Below the pieces are notes generated by a model that saw only the letters and a program-made list of their open reading frames with translations, did not search any database and was not told where the DNA came from. The translations under genes and the position numbers were made by a program. Shown here piece after piece: positions 15,652 through 26,820 of a stretch of 64,000 nt of DNA. Position 1 is the stretch's first letter; each line of letters starts with the position of its first letter. This DNA comes from Deltaproteobacteria bacterium (lineage in GTDB: Bacteria > Myxococcota_A > UBA9042 > DTJE01): NCBI GenBank assembly GCA_029547805.1, contig JAKPOP010000010.1:824894-888893 (forward strand), written 5' to 3'.

Positions 15652-16263
15652 GTGGACGTCACCGATCGCCTGGAGAGCGAACGCCGGATCCGTGAGATCC
15701 TGGACGCCGCGATCCGGACCCTGGCGACAGCCCTGGAGAAGCGGGACCCCTACACGGCGGGACACCAGCGGCGCGTCGCCGACCTGACCCGCCGGATGGC
15801 GTGCCTGCTGGGCCTCGACGAGGAGGCCTGCCACGGCCTCTACCTGGGCAGCCTGCTCCACGACATCGGCAAGATCGCCGTGCCTGCCGAGATCCTCTCG
15901 TCGCCCCGGCGCCTGACCCCCGCCGAGTTCCAGATCATCCAGAGCCACTGCGAGGTGGGATGGGAGATCCTCCGGGAGGTCGCCTTCCCCTGGCCAGTGG
16001 CGGACATGGTGCGTCATCACCACGAGCGGATGGACGGGTCGAGGTACCCGGACGGCCTCCGCGGGGAGGACATCTCCCGCGAGGCGCGCCTGCTGGCGGT
16101 GGCCGACGTGGCCGAGGCGATGGCCTCCCATCGCCCCTACCGGCCGGCCCTGGGTCTCCAGGCGGCCATCGAGGAACTGCAGGCCCATCGGGGCATCCGC
16201 TACGACGAGGAGGCCGTCGACGCCTGTGTCCAGGTGATCCGCTCCCACGGCATCGGGGACTGA
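15652..16263 (+). CDS. HD-GYP domain protein, probably the 3' part of a damaged sensor gene
   Basis: A 203-residue HD-GYP domain, the family that hydrolyses cyclic di-GMP. The HD motif lies in LLHDIGKIAVP, followed by HHERMDGSRYPDGL, where the G of GYP is Arg. Just upstream, in the same frame, is a PAS-domain ending (FIEGALVDVTDRLESERR), so the domain was once the output of a longer sensor; GTG 15652 falls inside that PAS ending and has no clear ribosome-binding site. The likely original architecture is 5TM-PAS-HD-GYP, with most of the PAS lost. Whether this part is still translated is unknown. A GGDEF gene follows, so synthesis and breakdown of c-di-GMP are encoded side by side. Confidence 0.75.
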   Translation: MDVTDRLESERRIREILDAAIRTLATALEKRDPYTAGHQRRVADLTRRMACLLGLDEEACHGLYLGSLLHDIGKIAVPAEILSSPRRLTPAEFQIIQSHCEVGWEILREVAFPWPVADMVRHHHERMDGSRYPDGLRGEDISREARLLAVADVAEAMASHRPYRPALGLQAAIEELQAHRGIRYDEEAVDACVQVIRSHGIGD

Positions 16264-16330
16264 ACCGGCGCCTTCGCTGGCGTGCACTTGTCTGTCCCGG
16301 CAGGTTCCCGCGTATCATGATCCAGGACCA

Positions 16331-16999
16331 GTGGTGCCCACCCAGGGCGGAGGGGAGGGACATGGACGAGGTCGTCCGGCTCGACTGCCGGGGCATGAAG
16401 TGCCCGCGACCGATCATCGAACTGGCCAAGGCGACACGGCGGAGCGGCAACTCCAGGATCTGGCGGAACGCCTCCGTCTGGCCAACCAGGACCTGGACCG
16501 GCTGGCGACGCTCGACCCCCTGACGGACCTCTACAACCGCCGGGGCCTGGAACGGCTGCTGGATGCAGAACTGAACCGCTCCGCCCGGACCGGCGACCCC
16601 ATCGGGGTCCTCTTCGCGGACTTCGACGACTTCAAGACGATCAATGCGCGGTTCGGCCATGCCGGGGGCGATGCGGCGCTCCGGGAGTCCGGACGCCGCC
16701 TGCGCCGGAGCCTGCGCCCCACGGACATCGTGGCCCGGATTGGGGGCGATGAGTTCCTTGCGATCCTGCCCGGCATCCAGGAGCAAGAACTGGGTCACCT
16801 GGCCCAACGCTTTCTCGAGGGCATCTCCTCGGAGCCGGTGACCCTCGATGGCCAGCGGGTCTTCCTGACCATCAGCGTCGCCGCCGGCATCCTGCCCCCA
16901 GACGTCACCGAGATCGAACAGGTCCTGGGCTGGGCCCGGGGCGCCCTGGAGCAGAGCAAGAGGCAGGGCAAGAACCGATTCACCACGATCCATCACTGA
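16331..16999 (+). CDS. GGDEF diguanylate cyclase, 5' end replaced by tusA sequence
   Basis: Domain homology starts only at 16433: an AERQL coiled-coil linker of the kind that follows a PAS domain, then a GGDEF domain making c-di-GMP from two GTP. The active-site motif is intact (RIGGDEFLAIL), and an RPTD inhibitory I-site sits exactly five residues before it, so product feedback is expected. The segment 16331-16432 in this frame is not homologous; it overlaps, out of frame, the start of a tusA-like gene. No plausible start with a ribosome-binding site exists for the GGDEF frame, so it probably lost its sensor part by a deletion joining it to tusA. Translation from GTG 16331 is possible but would add an unrelated peptide. 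Confidence 0.7.
   Translation: MVPTQGGGEGHGRGRPARLPGHEVPATDHRTGQGDTAERQLQDLAERLRLANQDLDRLATLDPLTDLYNRRGLERLLDAELNRSARTGDPIGVLFADFDDFKTINARFGHAGGDAALRESGRRLRRSLRPTDIVARIGGDEFLAILPGIQEQELGHLAQRFLEGISSEPVTLDGQRVFLTISVAAGILPPDVTEIEQVLGWARGALEQSKRQGKNRFTTIHH
16362..16523 (+). pseudogene. TusA-like sulfur carrier, 3' part lost at a junction
   Basis: ATG 16362 follows a strong site (GGAGGGGAGGG). The first 25 residues are a clear TusA/SirA N-terminus: LDCRGMKCPRPIIELAKATRR, with the CPxP active cysteine. Around 16435-16445 the similarity ends, and the DNA continues, in a different frame, as the linker and GGDEF domain of another gene. The tusA frame then runs 26 unrelated residues to a stop at 16523. 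TusA proteins are normally about 75-80 residues, so the sulfur-relay function should be lost unless this is an assembly artefact. Confidence 0.65.
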
Positions 17000-17050
17000 C
17001 CGTCCCAAGGGGCCCGCCGGCAGACCCCGCCCCGGAACGATCCCCCCGAC

Positions 17051-17080
17051 TTGCATCGAACCGGACTTTGGGGGTATCAG
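17051..17080 (+). promoter_or_regulatory. Predicted sigma-70 promoter of purL
   Basis: TTGCAT (17051-17056), 18-bp spacer, TATCAG (17075-17080), about 30 bp upstream of ATG 17111. No PurR-like operator was recognised. Confidence 0.5.
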
Positions 17081-17110
17081 GGCGGCGGCTCCCCGGGGGA
17101 GGGTCGAGCG

Positions 17111-20100
17111 ATGGACGTGATGCTGGTGGGCCGGCCGGCCCTTTCTTCCTTCCGCCTGGAGGCCCTTCGGAAGGCCCTGGAGGCGGCCCTGTCCCCTCCA
17201 GGCGCGATGCGGCTCGAGGCCCGGTTCGTCTACCTGCTGGACGCCGAGGACCCCCTCTCCCCGGATGGGCTGCAGCGAGCCCGTGCACTGCTGTCCGCCG
17301 AGGCCCCGGACCCCTCCTGGGGACGCACTGGCTTCTTCGTGACGCCCCGGCGGGGGACGGTGTCCCCCTGGTCCTCGAAGGCCACGGACATCTTCCGGCG
17401 ATGCGGAGTGGTCGGGGTCCGGCGGGTCGAGCGGGGCGTTCACTGGGTCGTCGAGGACGGGGCCGGAGCCGTCCTGGGCCCGGAGCACCTGGGAACGGCC
17501 CTGGACCTCCTCCATGACCGGATGACCGAGGAGGTGCGCCGGGACCTCCAGGGGCACTTCGACCATCGACCCCCGGCCCCGGGCCGCTCCTTCGACGTCC
17601 TGGGCGAGGGCATCGAGGCCCTCCGGCGGGCCGACCGGATGCTGGGCCTCGCCCTCCGGGAAGAGGAACTGCAGTACCTGCTGGAGGTCTTCGCCGCTGC
17701 CGGGCGCAACCCCACCGACACCGAACTGGTGATGTTCGGCCAGGTGAACTCCGAGCACTGCCGGCACAAGATCTTCAACGCCTCCTTCGTCCTGGACGAC
17801 GTGCCCGAGCCCCACAGCCTCTTCGCGATGATCCGGGAGACCCATCGCCTGCACCCCCGGCGGACCCTGGTCGCCTACCGGGACAACGCCGCCGTGGTCG
17901 AGGGCTTCGAGGCCTGGGAGTTCGAGCCGGACCCCCGGACCCGCCTCTACCGGTTCCAGAGGGGCCGCCTGGAGCGGGTGATGAAGGTCGAGACCCACAA
18001 CCACCCGACGGCCATCTCCCCGGACCCGGGGGCGGCGACGGGGGTCGGGGGGGAGATCCGGGACGAGGCGGCAACGGGCATCGGGGCCCGGTCCAAGGCG
18101 GGACTCTGCGGCTTCGTGGTGTCGCACCTGCGGATTCCCGGGGACCTGCAGCCCTGGGAGACGCCCATCGCCGACCACCCGAGCCGGCTCGCGACGCCGC
18201 TGGAGATCATGACCCGGGGACCCATCGGGGGCGCGGCCTTCGGCAACGAGTTCGGACGGCCCCAGGTCTGCGGCTTCTTCCGGACCTACGAACAGGTGGT
18301 CCAGGGACGGCACCGGGGATTCCACAAGCCCGTCATGCTCGCCGGGGGCATGGGGGCCATCCGGGCGGTCAACGTCTTCAAGAAGGAGCTGGGTCCCGGG
18401 CTCCTGGTGGCCCAGATCGGGGGGCCTGCGCTGCGGATCGGCCTGGGCGGCGGCGCCGCCTCGTCGATGGCCACCGGGAGCAACGACGAGAACCTGGACT
18501 TCGACTCGGTCCAGCGGGGCAACGCCGAGATGGAACGGCGCTGCCAGGAGGTGATCGACGCCTGTGCGGCCCTGGGGGACCGCAACCCGATTCGCAGCAT
18601 CCACGACGTGGGCGCCGGGGGTCTGTCGAACGCCTGTCCCGAGATCGTCGAGGGGGTGGGAGCGGTCTTCGACCTCCGGGCGATTCCCAATGAAGAGCCC
18701 TCCATGAGCCCCATGGAGGTCTGGTGCTGCGAGGCCCAGGAGCGCTACGTGCTGGCCATCGACCCGGCGGACCGGGAACGGTTCGAGGCCCTCTGCCGCC
18801 GGGAACGCTGCCCGGTGGCCTTCATCGGCGTGACGACCGGCGACGACCGGCTGGTGCTCCGGGACGACCTCTTCGGCAATCGCCCCATCGACATGGACCT
18901 GCCGGCCCTGCTGGGGCGCCCTCCCCGGATGGTGCGGGAGGACCGGCGAACGCCACGTGCCGGGGATCCCCTGGACCTCTCGGGGATCGAGGCGCCCCAG
19001 GCCCTGGTCCGCGTGCTCCGCTTCCCGTCGGTGGCCGACAAGACCTTCCTGGTCACCATCGCCGACCGGAGCGTCACGGGGCTCGTGCACCGGGACCAGA
19101 TGGCCGGGCCCTTCCAGGTCCCGGTGGCCGACTGTGCCGTCACCCTGACGGACCACCGGGGAACCTCCGGGGAGGCGATGGCGGTCGGGGAACGGTCGCC
19201 GCTGGCGGTGATCGATGCCCCTGCCTCCGGACGCATGGCCGTCGGGGAGGCCCTCACGAACCTGGCCTCGGCGGCGGTGGGGTCCCTGGACCGGGTCCAC
19301 CTCTCGGCGAACTGGATGTGCGCCTGCGGGGAACCTGGAGAGGATGCCGCGCTCTACGACGCGGTCCGGGCCGTGGCCCTGGACCTCTGCCCCCGCCTGG
19401 GGGTCCCGATTCCCGTGGGGAAGGACTCCCTCTCGATGCGGACCGTCTGGAAGGACCGCCAGGGGCAGGATCACCGCCAGGTGAGCCCCCTCTGCCTGGT
19501 CGCAACGGCCTTCGGGCCCGTGGACGATGTCCGGCGCGTGGCGACGCCGGACCTGAAGCCGGGGGACTCGGCGCTGCTGCTGATGGACCTGGGAGCCGGG
19601 CGCAACCGCCTGGGGGGCAGCGTCCTGGCCCAGGCCTGGGACCGGACGGGCGGCGAGGTCCCGGACCTGGACGACCCGGAGGGCTTCCGGGCGGCCTTCG
19701 ACGGCCTCCAGGAACTGCTGGCCGAGGGTCGGATCCGGGCCCTTCACGACCGGTCCGACGGCGGGACGGCGGTGACGCTGGCCGAGATGGCCATGGCCAG
19801 CGGGATCGGCTTCGAGGCGGACCTCCCGGGGGACCCGGACCAGCCCCTGGGGCCCCTCTTCGCCGAGGAACTGGGATGGGTGATCCAGGTGGCGGCCGAG
19901 GACCTGGAGACGGTCCAGGCGGTCCTGACCAGGCGGCGCCTTCGGGACTGCACGCACCGCATCGGCCACCCCCGAGGGGATCGGCGCTTCCGGATCGCGG
20001 TGGGGGGACGGACCGTCCTCCAGGGGTCCATCGGGCAGTTGCGGCGGTACTGGTCCGCCCTGACCTTCCGGATGCAGTCCCTCCGGGACGACCCGTCCTG

Positions 20101-21031
20101 CGCCCGGGAGGAGTATCTTCGGGGGCAACGGGACGACGCGCCGGGGTTGTCGTTCCACGTCACCTTCGACCCCGAGGAGGTCCCGGGGCCCCGGACCGGG
20201 CCCGCCCATCGCCCCCGGGTGGCGATCCTCCGGGAACAGGGCGTCAACGGCCACCGGGAGATGGCCGCCGCGTTCACGCTGGCGGGGTTCGAGGCGGTGG
20301 ACGTCCACATGACCGACCTGCTGGAGGGTCGGGTGGACCTGGCCTCCTTTGCGGGCCTGGCGGCCTGCGGAGGCTTCTCCTACGGGGACGTCCTGGGGGC
20401 CGGGTCGGGATGGGCCGGGTCGATCCGGTACCACCAGGTGGTCCGGGACCAGTTCCGCGCCTTCTTCCAGCGGCCCGACACCTTCACGCTGGGGGTCTGC
20501 AACGGCTGCCAGATGATCTCCCAGCTGGCGGACCTGATCCCGGGAGCCGCCGACTGGCCCCGGTTCGTGCGGAACCGGTCCGAACAGTTCGAGGCCCGGC
20601 TGGCCACCGTGGAGGTCCTTCCCTCCCCGTCGGTGTTGCTCCGGGGCATGGAGGGGTCCCGACTGCCGGTCCCGGTGGCCCACGGCGAGGGGCGGGTCCA
20701 GTTCGCCTCGCCGGACCAGGAGGCCGCCTGCCTCGCGGGAGGTCTGCTGGCACTGCGCTACGTGGACGGGACCGGGCGGCCTGCGGAGGCCTATCCGGAG
20801 AATCCCAACGGATCCCGAGGGGGGATGACCGGCTTCACCTCGGCCGACGGCCGGGCCCTGATCCTGATGCCTCACCCCGAGCGGGCCTTCCGATCCCTCC
20901 AGTTGTCCTGGCGCCCGCCGGACCTCTTCACCGGGGAGGCCGGGCCCTGGATGCGGATGTTCCGCAACGCCCATGCCTTCGCCTGTGGACACCTCGGGAC
21001 CTCTCCCCAGGACTCCCCGGACCGGTCCTGA
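17111..21031 (+). CDS. purL: Phosphoribosylformylglycinamidine synthase (large, single-chain form)
   Basis: A 1306-residue cytoplasmic enzyme of the fourth purine step: FGAR + glutamine + ATP to FGAM. It is the fused proteobacterial/eukaryotic type, carrying N-terminal, two AIR-synthase-like and glutaminase domains in one chain, not the PurS/PurL/PurQ complex. Seen: [12 protein letters not shown] with a GVGGEIRDE loop, [21 protein letters not shown], and VGKDSLSM. The class I amidotransferase domain has nucleophile Cys1130 in GVCNGCQM, and the His and Glu of its triad in [12 protein letters not shown] 17111 follows GGAGGGTCGAG. It is monocistronic with its own promoter and convergent with the PfpI gene. 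Confidence 0.97.
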   Translation: MDVMLVGRPALSSFRLEALRKALEAALSPPGAMRLEARFVYLLDAEDPLSPDGLQRARALLSAEAPDPSWGRTGFFVTPRRGTVSPWSSKATDIFRRCGVVGVRRVERGVHWVVEDGAGAVLGPEHLGTALDLLHDRMTEEVRRDLQGHFDHRPPAPGRSFDVLGEGIEALRRADRMLGLALREEELQYLLEVFAAAGRNPTDTELVMFGQVNSEHCRHKIFNASFVLDDVPEPHSLFAMIRETHRLHPRRTLVAYRDNAAVVEGFEAWEFEPDPRTRLYRFQRGRLERVMKVETHNHPTAISPDPGAATGVGGEIRDEAATGIGARSKAGLCGFVVSHLRIPGDLQPWETPIADHPSRLATPLEIMTRGPIGGAAFGNEFGRPQVCGFFRTYEQVVQGRHRGFHKPVMLAGGMGAIRAVNVFKKELGPGLLVAQIGGPALRIGLGGGAASSMATGSNDENLDFDSVQRGNAEMERRCQEVIDACAALGDRNPIRSIHDVGAGGLSNACPEIVEGVGAVFDLRAIPNEEPSMSPMEVWCCEAQERYVLAIDPADRERFEALCRRERCPVAFIGVTTGDDRLVLRDDLFGNRPIDMDLPALLGRPPRMVREDRRTPRAGDPLDLSGIEAPQALVRVLRFPSVADKTFLVTIADRSVTGLVHRDQMAGPFQVPVADCAVTLTDHRGTSGEAMAVGERSPLAVIDAPASGRMAVGEALTNLASAAVGSLDRVHLSANWMCACGEPGEDAALYDAVRAVALDLCPRLGVPIPVGKDSLSMRTVWKDRQGQDHRQVSPLCLVATAFGPVDDVRRVATPDLKPGDSALLLMDLGAGRNRLGGSVLAQAWDRTGGEVPDLDDPEGFRAAFDGLQELLAEGRIRALHDRSDGGTAVTLAEMAMASGIGFEADLPGDPDQPLGPLFAEELGWVIQVAAEDLETVQAVLTRRRLRDCTHRIGHPRGDRRFRIAVGGRTVLQGSIGQLRRYWSALTFRMQSLRDDPSCAREEYLRGQRDDAPGLSFHVTFDPEEVPGPRTGPAHRPRVAILREQGVNGHREMAAAFTLAGFEAVDVHMTDLLEGRVDLASFAGLAACGGFSYGDVLGAGSGWAGSIRYHQVVRDQFRAFFQRPDTFTLGVCNGCQMISQLADLIPGAADWPRFVRNRSEQFEARLATVEVLPSPSVLLRGMEGSRLPVPVAHGEGRVQFASPDQEAACLAGGLLALRYVDGTGRPAEAYPENPNGSRGGMTGFTSADGRALILMPHPERAFRSLQLSWRPPDLFTGEAGPWMRMFRNAHAFACGHLGTSPQDSPDRS

Positions 21032-21076
21032 AGGCCCCGTTCGCGATCGGATGAGAGAATCGTCCCGAAGGCATCC

Positions 21077-21595
21077 TCAGGTCGCGGCGGGCAACAGTCG
21101 CAGCATCGCGTCGGCAAAGGCTGCCGCCCAGGCGGGCCCCGCAGCGGTGACGATGCCCTCGGGGTCCGTGACCACCCCGCCGTCACAGAGTACCGCGCCT
21201 CGCTTCCGCAGGTGGTGATGGCGCTCGGGCCAGGCGGTCGCCCGGCGCCCCTCCAGCAGGCCCGCCTCGGCCAGGATTGACACCGCCGCGCAGAGGGCCC
21301 CCACGGGACGTCGGGCCCTCCATGCCTCCCGGGCCACCCGGTGGGCCGAGGCGTCCTGGATCAAGGCCAGGGACCCCTCGCCCCCGGCAAAGACCACCGC
21401 GTCGTAGCGGTCCCCCCGGGTCTCGGCCAGCGAGACCGGGGCCTGGATCCAGGCCCCGAGGGATCCCCGACAGGCCCCGGCAGCCACCGAGGCGACCGTC
21501 ACCCGGTGGCCGCTGGCCTCGAACCGGGCCTTCGGGACCAGGGCCTCCTCGTCCCGAAATCCCCGGGGGGCCACCACCAGCAGGATCTCCGCCAT
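21077..21595 (-). CDS. DJ-1/PfpI family protein
   Basis: A 172-residue cytoplasmic protein of the DJ-1/PfpI/ThiJ superfamily (redox-responsive chaperone or deglycase-like, or small hydrolase). The fold signatures are the N-terminal strand ILLVVAPRGF, FAGGEGS, and the nucleophile elbow GALCAAVSILAEAGLL with its conserved cysteine. The usual His after the cysteine is absent; a His cluster occurs later in WPERHHHL. It is the last gene of the dnaG-rpoD-folC operon, 16 bp after folC. The substrate is unknown for most of the family, so the specific role is left open. Confidence 0.9.
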   Translation of the reverse strand: MAEILLVVAPRGFRDEEALVPKARFEASGHRVTVASVAAGACRGSLGAWIQAPVSLAETRGDRYDAVVFAGGEGSLALIQDASAHRVAREAWRARRPVGALCAAVSILAEAGLLEGRRATAWPERHHHLRKRGAVLCDGGVVTDPEGIVTAAGPAWAAAFADAMLRLLPAAT

Positions 21596-21611
21596 CCCGA
21601 TCCTCGCCTCC

Positions 21612-22892
21612 TCACGGGAACCAGGGAGGATTCCGCAACAGGTCCCCCAGCAGGTAGAGGGACCCGGTGACCAGCACGCTGCCCCGGGGACCCGCCCGGA
21701 CCATTGCCTGCCGGACCGCCTCCCGGGCGTCCAGGACGACCTCCACCGGCGTCGTGGGCCCGGCGATCCGCCGGACCGTCACCGCCAGGTCCTCCGGGTC
21801 TGCCAGGCCCGGAATGGACGTCTCGATCACGGCATCCATCGCCGGAACGAGTCGTCGGAGCACGCCGGAGACGTCCTTCTCCGGTCGGCTGCCATGGACC
21901 AGCACCCGGGGTCCCGGCATGGCCGCTTCCCCGATGGCCTCCCGCAGGGCCTCGGCCCCGGCGGGGTTGTGGCAGCCGTCCAGCACCACCATCGGGCGCT
22001 CCCGGACCCGCTGGAAGCGCCCGGGCCACCAGGCCGTCCCCAGCCCCACCCGGATGGCCGCGTCGCCCACGGGAAACCCCGCCGGACCCAGGGCCTCGGC
22101 GGCTGCGACGGCCATCGCCGCGTTGGCTGCCTGGAAGGGACCCGCGAGGGCCAGGTGCAGATTCCGAACCACCCGTTGGGGGCTGTGGTAGTCCCACTGG
22201 CGATCGGCCCCCCGGACCATGTCGAAATCGACCCCCAGGCGCCGGACCGAGGCCCCCAGGCGCCGCATCGCGGGCCGGGCGACCTCCCGAAACAGGTCAT
22301 CCCCGATGCCGGTCAGCAGCACCCGGCCCTTCCGGGCGACTCCCAGTTTCTCCCGGAGAATGTGCGCCTCGGTGGGTCCGAGCCACTGGGTATGGTCCAG
22401 GGCCACGTTGGTCAGGATGCTGACGGTAGGATCGCAGACGTTCGTGCTGTCCCAGCGCCCTCCCATCCCCACCTCGATCACGCCGATGTCCACCCGGGCC
22501 CGGGCGAAGGCCAGGAACCCGATGGCCGTGAGGGCCTCGAAGAAGGTCACCCCGAGGGCCCGCCCCGAGCCTTCCATCGCCTCCCGGACCTCCTGGGCCA
22601 GGGACTCGAAGCGGTCCGCATCGATGGGCAGCCCGTCCAGGGCAACCCGCTCCCGGGGATGGGTCAGGTGGGGAGAGGTGAACCGCCCGGTCCGGTATCC
22701 GGCAGCCCGGAGAATGGCCTCCAGGAAGGCCGTGGTGGACCCCTTGCCGTTGGTGCCGGTGACCAGCACTGCTGGAAAGGCCCGCTCCGGGTGCCCCAGG
22801 CGCTCCATCAGGACCCGGATCCGCGACAGGCCCGGGCGGATGCCCGTGCGCTGGAGGCCCCGGAGGGCCGGGAGCAGGTCCGAGTCGTCCAT
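21612..22892 (-). CDS. folC: Folylpolyglutamate synthase / dihydrofolate synthase
   Basis: A 426-residue Mur-ligase-family enzyme that adds glutamate to dihydropteroate and extends folate polyglutamate tails, using ATP. The P-loop is GTNGKGS (46-52). Other family segments are the FTSPHL loop, [12 protein letters not shown], an LDHTQWLG box in the central domain, and LDGCHNPAG in the C-terminal domain, in normal order and length. ATG 22892 has AGGAA upstream. It lies 28 bp downstream of rpoD and 16 bp upstream of the PfpI-family gene, so folate supply is tied to the sigma-factor operon here. Confidence 0.96.
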   Translation of the reverse strand: MDDSDLLPALRGLQRTGIRPGLSRIRVLMERLGHPERAFPAVLVTGTNGKGSTTAFLEAILRAAGYRTGRFTSPHLTHPRERVALDGLPIDADRFESLAQEVREAMEGSGRALGVTFFEALTAIGFLAFARARVDIGVIEVGMGGRWDSTNVCDPTVSILTNVALDHTQWLGPTEAHILREKLGVARKGRVLLTGIGDDLFREVARPAMRRLGASVRRLGVDFDMVRGADRQWDYHSPQRVVRNLHLALAGPFQAANAAMAVAAAEALGPAGFPVGDAAIRVGLGTAWWPGRFQRVRERPMVVLDGCHNPAGAEALREAIGEAAMPGPRVLVHGSRPEKDVSGVLRRLVPAMDAVIETSIPGLADPEDLAVTVRRIAGPTTPVEVVLDAREAVRQAMVRAGPRGSVLVTGSLYLLGDLLRNPPWFP

Positions 22893-22920
22893 CGGTTCCT
22901 CGTCTGGCCCGATCCGGGCC

Positions 22921-24588
<1,668 letters not shown>

Positions 24589-24658
24589 CGTCTCGTCCCT
24601 CCCCGTTCCGTGCCTCGGTCGAAGAATCCCCCGGCGGATGCCCGTGCCGCCGGCCGAG

Positions 24659-26491
24659 TCATCCCGTCCCCGCCACCGAGGGCGGTCCGGCGCCCCCGGC
24701 CAGAGGCCCCTTCGACGGAGCCGTCTGCAGGGATCGCCGCAGTTCCATCACCTGTCTCCAGAGGTCCAGGTGCTGCTTCTGGAGGGTCGCGACCTCCTCG
24801 AGCCGCCCGCTCTCCCCGGCGAGTCGGATGCGGGCCTCGACGTCCCGGGCCTCCCGTTCCAACGCCGCCACCTGGAGCAGCGCCACGATCTCCCGGAACT
24901 CCTGGTCGGGATCCGCCGGCCGGGCGCTCGAGGAGACGTCGCGGGAGATCTGCTGGACCAGCGGCCCCCCGTCGGTCGCCGACCTCACCAGCACGTCGGC
25001 GGGGTCCTCTCCCTCGAGGGAGGCCTTCACGAGCACCTGGAAGACCTGCCGGGCCGCCGGACTGCCCAGCAGGGACCGCACGGGATCGGCAGAGGACGCC
25101 AGCATCTGCGCCAGCAGGTCCGGACACAGGGCCACCAGGGTCAAAAAGCGCCTCTCGACCCCCGGACAGGTGTCCCCCTGGCCAGGATGATCCGACGCCC
25201 GGGCCGGCGCCCGGACCATGCGGACGACCTCCCGAACATCCACCTCCAGGGCCTGGGCCAGTTCCTCGAGGTACCGCCTGTGCCGGAAGGGGTCCTGTTC
25301 GGCCGACAGGACCTCCCGGGCACTCTCGATCACCTTCCGTTTCCCGTGGGGAGTCGCCCCGAACCGGGTCGTCAGGCCCCGGAACCACCAGGAGACCATC
25401 GGCCGGGCCTGATCCACCAGCGCCTCGATCCCGGCCCCGCCGACCTTGCGGACCAGCGTGTCCGGGTCCTCCCCGGCGGGAGTCGCGACGACGAACCCCT
25501 CGACCCCCTCGGCAAGCAACAACGGGATCGCCCGCTCGGTGGCCTTCCGACCGGCCTCGTCGCCATCGAAGAACAGCACCACCGTGTCCGCAAAGCGGCG
25601 AACCAGGCGCAACTGGGGGACGGTCAGGGCGGTTCCCAGGGGCGCCACCACGTTCTGGACCCCTGCCGATACCAGCGAGAGGACGTCGAAATTTCCCTCA
25701 ACCAGCACGGCCCGGTGCTTCTGACGGATCGGCATCCGGGCCTGATGGAGCCCGAAGACGCTCTCGCCCTTCACGTAGATCGGGGATTCCGGGCTGTTCA
25801 CGTACTTGGGGGCATCGGGATCGGGACGGATCAGGCGGGCGCTGAAGGCGATGGGAACCCCCTCGAGGTTCCGGACGGGGCACACGAGACGCTCCCGGAA
25901 TCGTTCGTAGGCGCCGCCCGGCGACCGGGTCAGCAGCCCCCCCGCCTCGGCCAGTTCCAGGGGGATGCCGTGGCGTCCCAGCCAGTCGGCCAGGGCCCCA
26001 GGGCGGCCCCCGAAGCCCAGTCCGAAGCGCTCCGTGACCTCCGGGGGGATGCCCCGGGCCTCCAGGTAGCGCCGGGCCTCCTCCCCCTCGGGGGATCGGA
26101 GGGCCTCCGTGAAGAACTGCTGGGCCACCTGAATCACGTGGACCAGGTCGGCCCGCTCCCTGGACCGGGCGTCCTCCCGGGGGTCCCGAAGGGCCTCCTC
26201 GGAGAGCGTGATCCCCGCCCGGCGGGCCAGCGAGACGATGGCCTCGGACCGGCTGAGCCCCTGGACCTCCATCAGGAAGGTCATCGCGTTGCCGCCGGCA
26301 TGGCAGCCAAAGCAGTAGTACACCCCCTTCTCGGGGTTCACCGAGAAGGAGGGCGTCTTCTCGCTGTGGAAGGGACACAGGCCCCACCAGGTCCGTCCCC
26401 GCTTCTTCAGGGAGACGTACTCCTGCACCACTTCCAGCAGGTGGACTCTCTCAAGAATTTCCTTGACGTTGGGTCCCGGCGAACGCAACAA
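24659..26491 (-). CDS. dnaG: DNA primase
   Basis: About 610 residues. The protein makes RNA primers for replication forks and works with DnaB helicase. The N-terminal zinc-ribbon has CPFH and CFGC (C39, H42, C60, C63 from the start used). The Toprim core shows [19 protein letters not shown] and [11 protein letters not shown], whose acidic residues bind metal. The C-terminal third is the helicase-interacting region and is poorly conserved. Start: an ATG at 26557 lies upstream of the TATAAT promoter box, so it cannot be used. The tandem TTG codons at 26491/26488 after GAGGG give a normal N-terminus ahead of the [14 protein letters not shown] helix. First gene of the operon with rpoD. Confidence 0.96.
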   Translation of the reverse strand: MLRSPGPNVKEILERVHLLEVVQEYVSLKKRGRTWWGLCPFHSEKTPSFSVNPEKGVYYCFGCHAGGNAMTFLMEVQGLSRSEAIVSLARRAGITLSEEALRDPREDARSRERADLVHVIQVAQQFFTEALRSPEGEEARRYLEARGIPPEVTERFGLGFGGRPGALADWLGRHGIPLELAEAGGLLTRSPGGAYERFRERLVCPVRNLEGVPIAFSARLIRPDPDAPKYVNSPESPIYVKGESVFGLHQARMPIRQKHRAVLVEGNFDVLSLVSAGVQNVVAPLGTALTVPQLRLVRRFADTVVLFFDGDEAGRKATERAIPLLLAEGVEGFVVATPAGEDPDTLVRKVGGAGIEALVDQARPMVSWWFRGLTTRFGATPHGKRKVIESAREVLSAEQDPFRHRRYLEELAQALEVDVREVVRMVRAPARASDHPGQGDTCPGVERRFLTLVALCPDLLAQMLASSADPVRSLLGSPAARQVFQVLVKASLEGEDPADVLVRSATDGGPLVQQISRDVSSSARPADPDQEFREIVALLQVAALEREARDVEARIRLAGESGRLEEVATLQKQHLDLWRQVMELRRSLQTAPSKGPLAGGAGPPSVAGTG

Positions 26492-26820
26492 CGGCCCTCG
26501 CGCAGACAAAGGGCAAAGTATTATAGGGAGGAAATCGTGGAATGCAAACCCGTTCATTGGGCGCCGCCAGCGCCTGCCCGGACCACGCCGGAATCCGGGA
26601 GCCGGCCGACTCCGGTCTGGACCGCCGACCGAGAGTCTGGCAGCATTGCCCCGGGGATGATTGCGCCGTGGCGGAATCGTCTCCCGCCCACATGGGCGGA
26701 CCGCTGGAGCGTCGTGGCAACGGACCGCGAGCGACGCGCAGGGAATGGGACGCGCCGCGACTCGTGCGCGGCGCGGGGGGAGGGGCGAAGCCCTTCCCCG
26801 CTGTCAGGGGCCAGGATCGC
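26492..26820. promoter_or_regulatory. dnaG-trkA divergent intergenic region with two strong hairpins
   Basis: This 329-bp stretch holds the dnaG promoter (26520-26547) at its left end and, near trkA, two adjacent hairpins on the plus strand: GCGCCGCG/CGCGGCGC (26752-26774, 7-nt loop) and a 10-bp stem 26777-26786/26790-26799 with a GAA loop and one G-U pair. They end about 20 bases before ATG 26821, just upstream of the AGGA ribosome-binding site. An open frame through the region in phase with trkA has no ribosome-binding site and no recognisable protein. No clear plus-strand promoter was found. Confidence 0.55.
26520..26547 (-). promoter_or_regulatory. Sigma-70 promoter of the dnaG-rpoD operon
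   Basis: Minus-strand reading: TTGCAT (26542-26547), 16-bp spacer, TATAAT (26520-26525). The -10 is a perfect consensus, the strongest in the window. Transcription should start near 26513, which rules out the upstream ATG for dnaG. Confidence 0.75.

Noticed and set aside
16285..16318. TTGTCT and TATCAT before tusA as a sigma-70 promoter
   Set aside because: The spacer is about 19 bp and the boxes are modest; too uncertain to list as a promoter.
15935..20992. A 1685-codon open frame on the minus strand across purL and the c-di-GMP genes
   Set aside because: Same GC-driven artefact; the translation is repetitive and the plus strand carries recognisable proteins throughout.
26492..26557. ATG 26557 as the dnaG start
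   Set aside because: It lies upstream of the TATAAT promoter box at 26520-26525, so it would not be transcribed.
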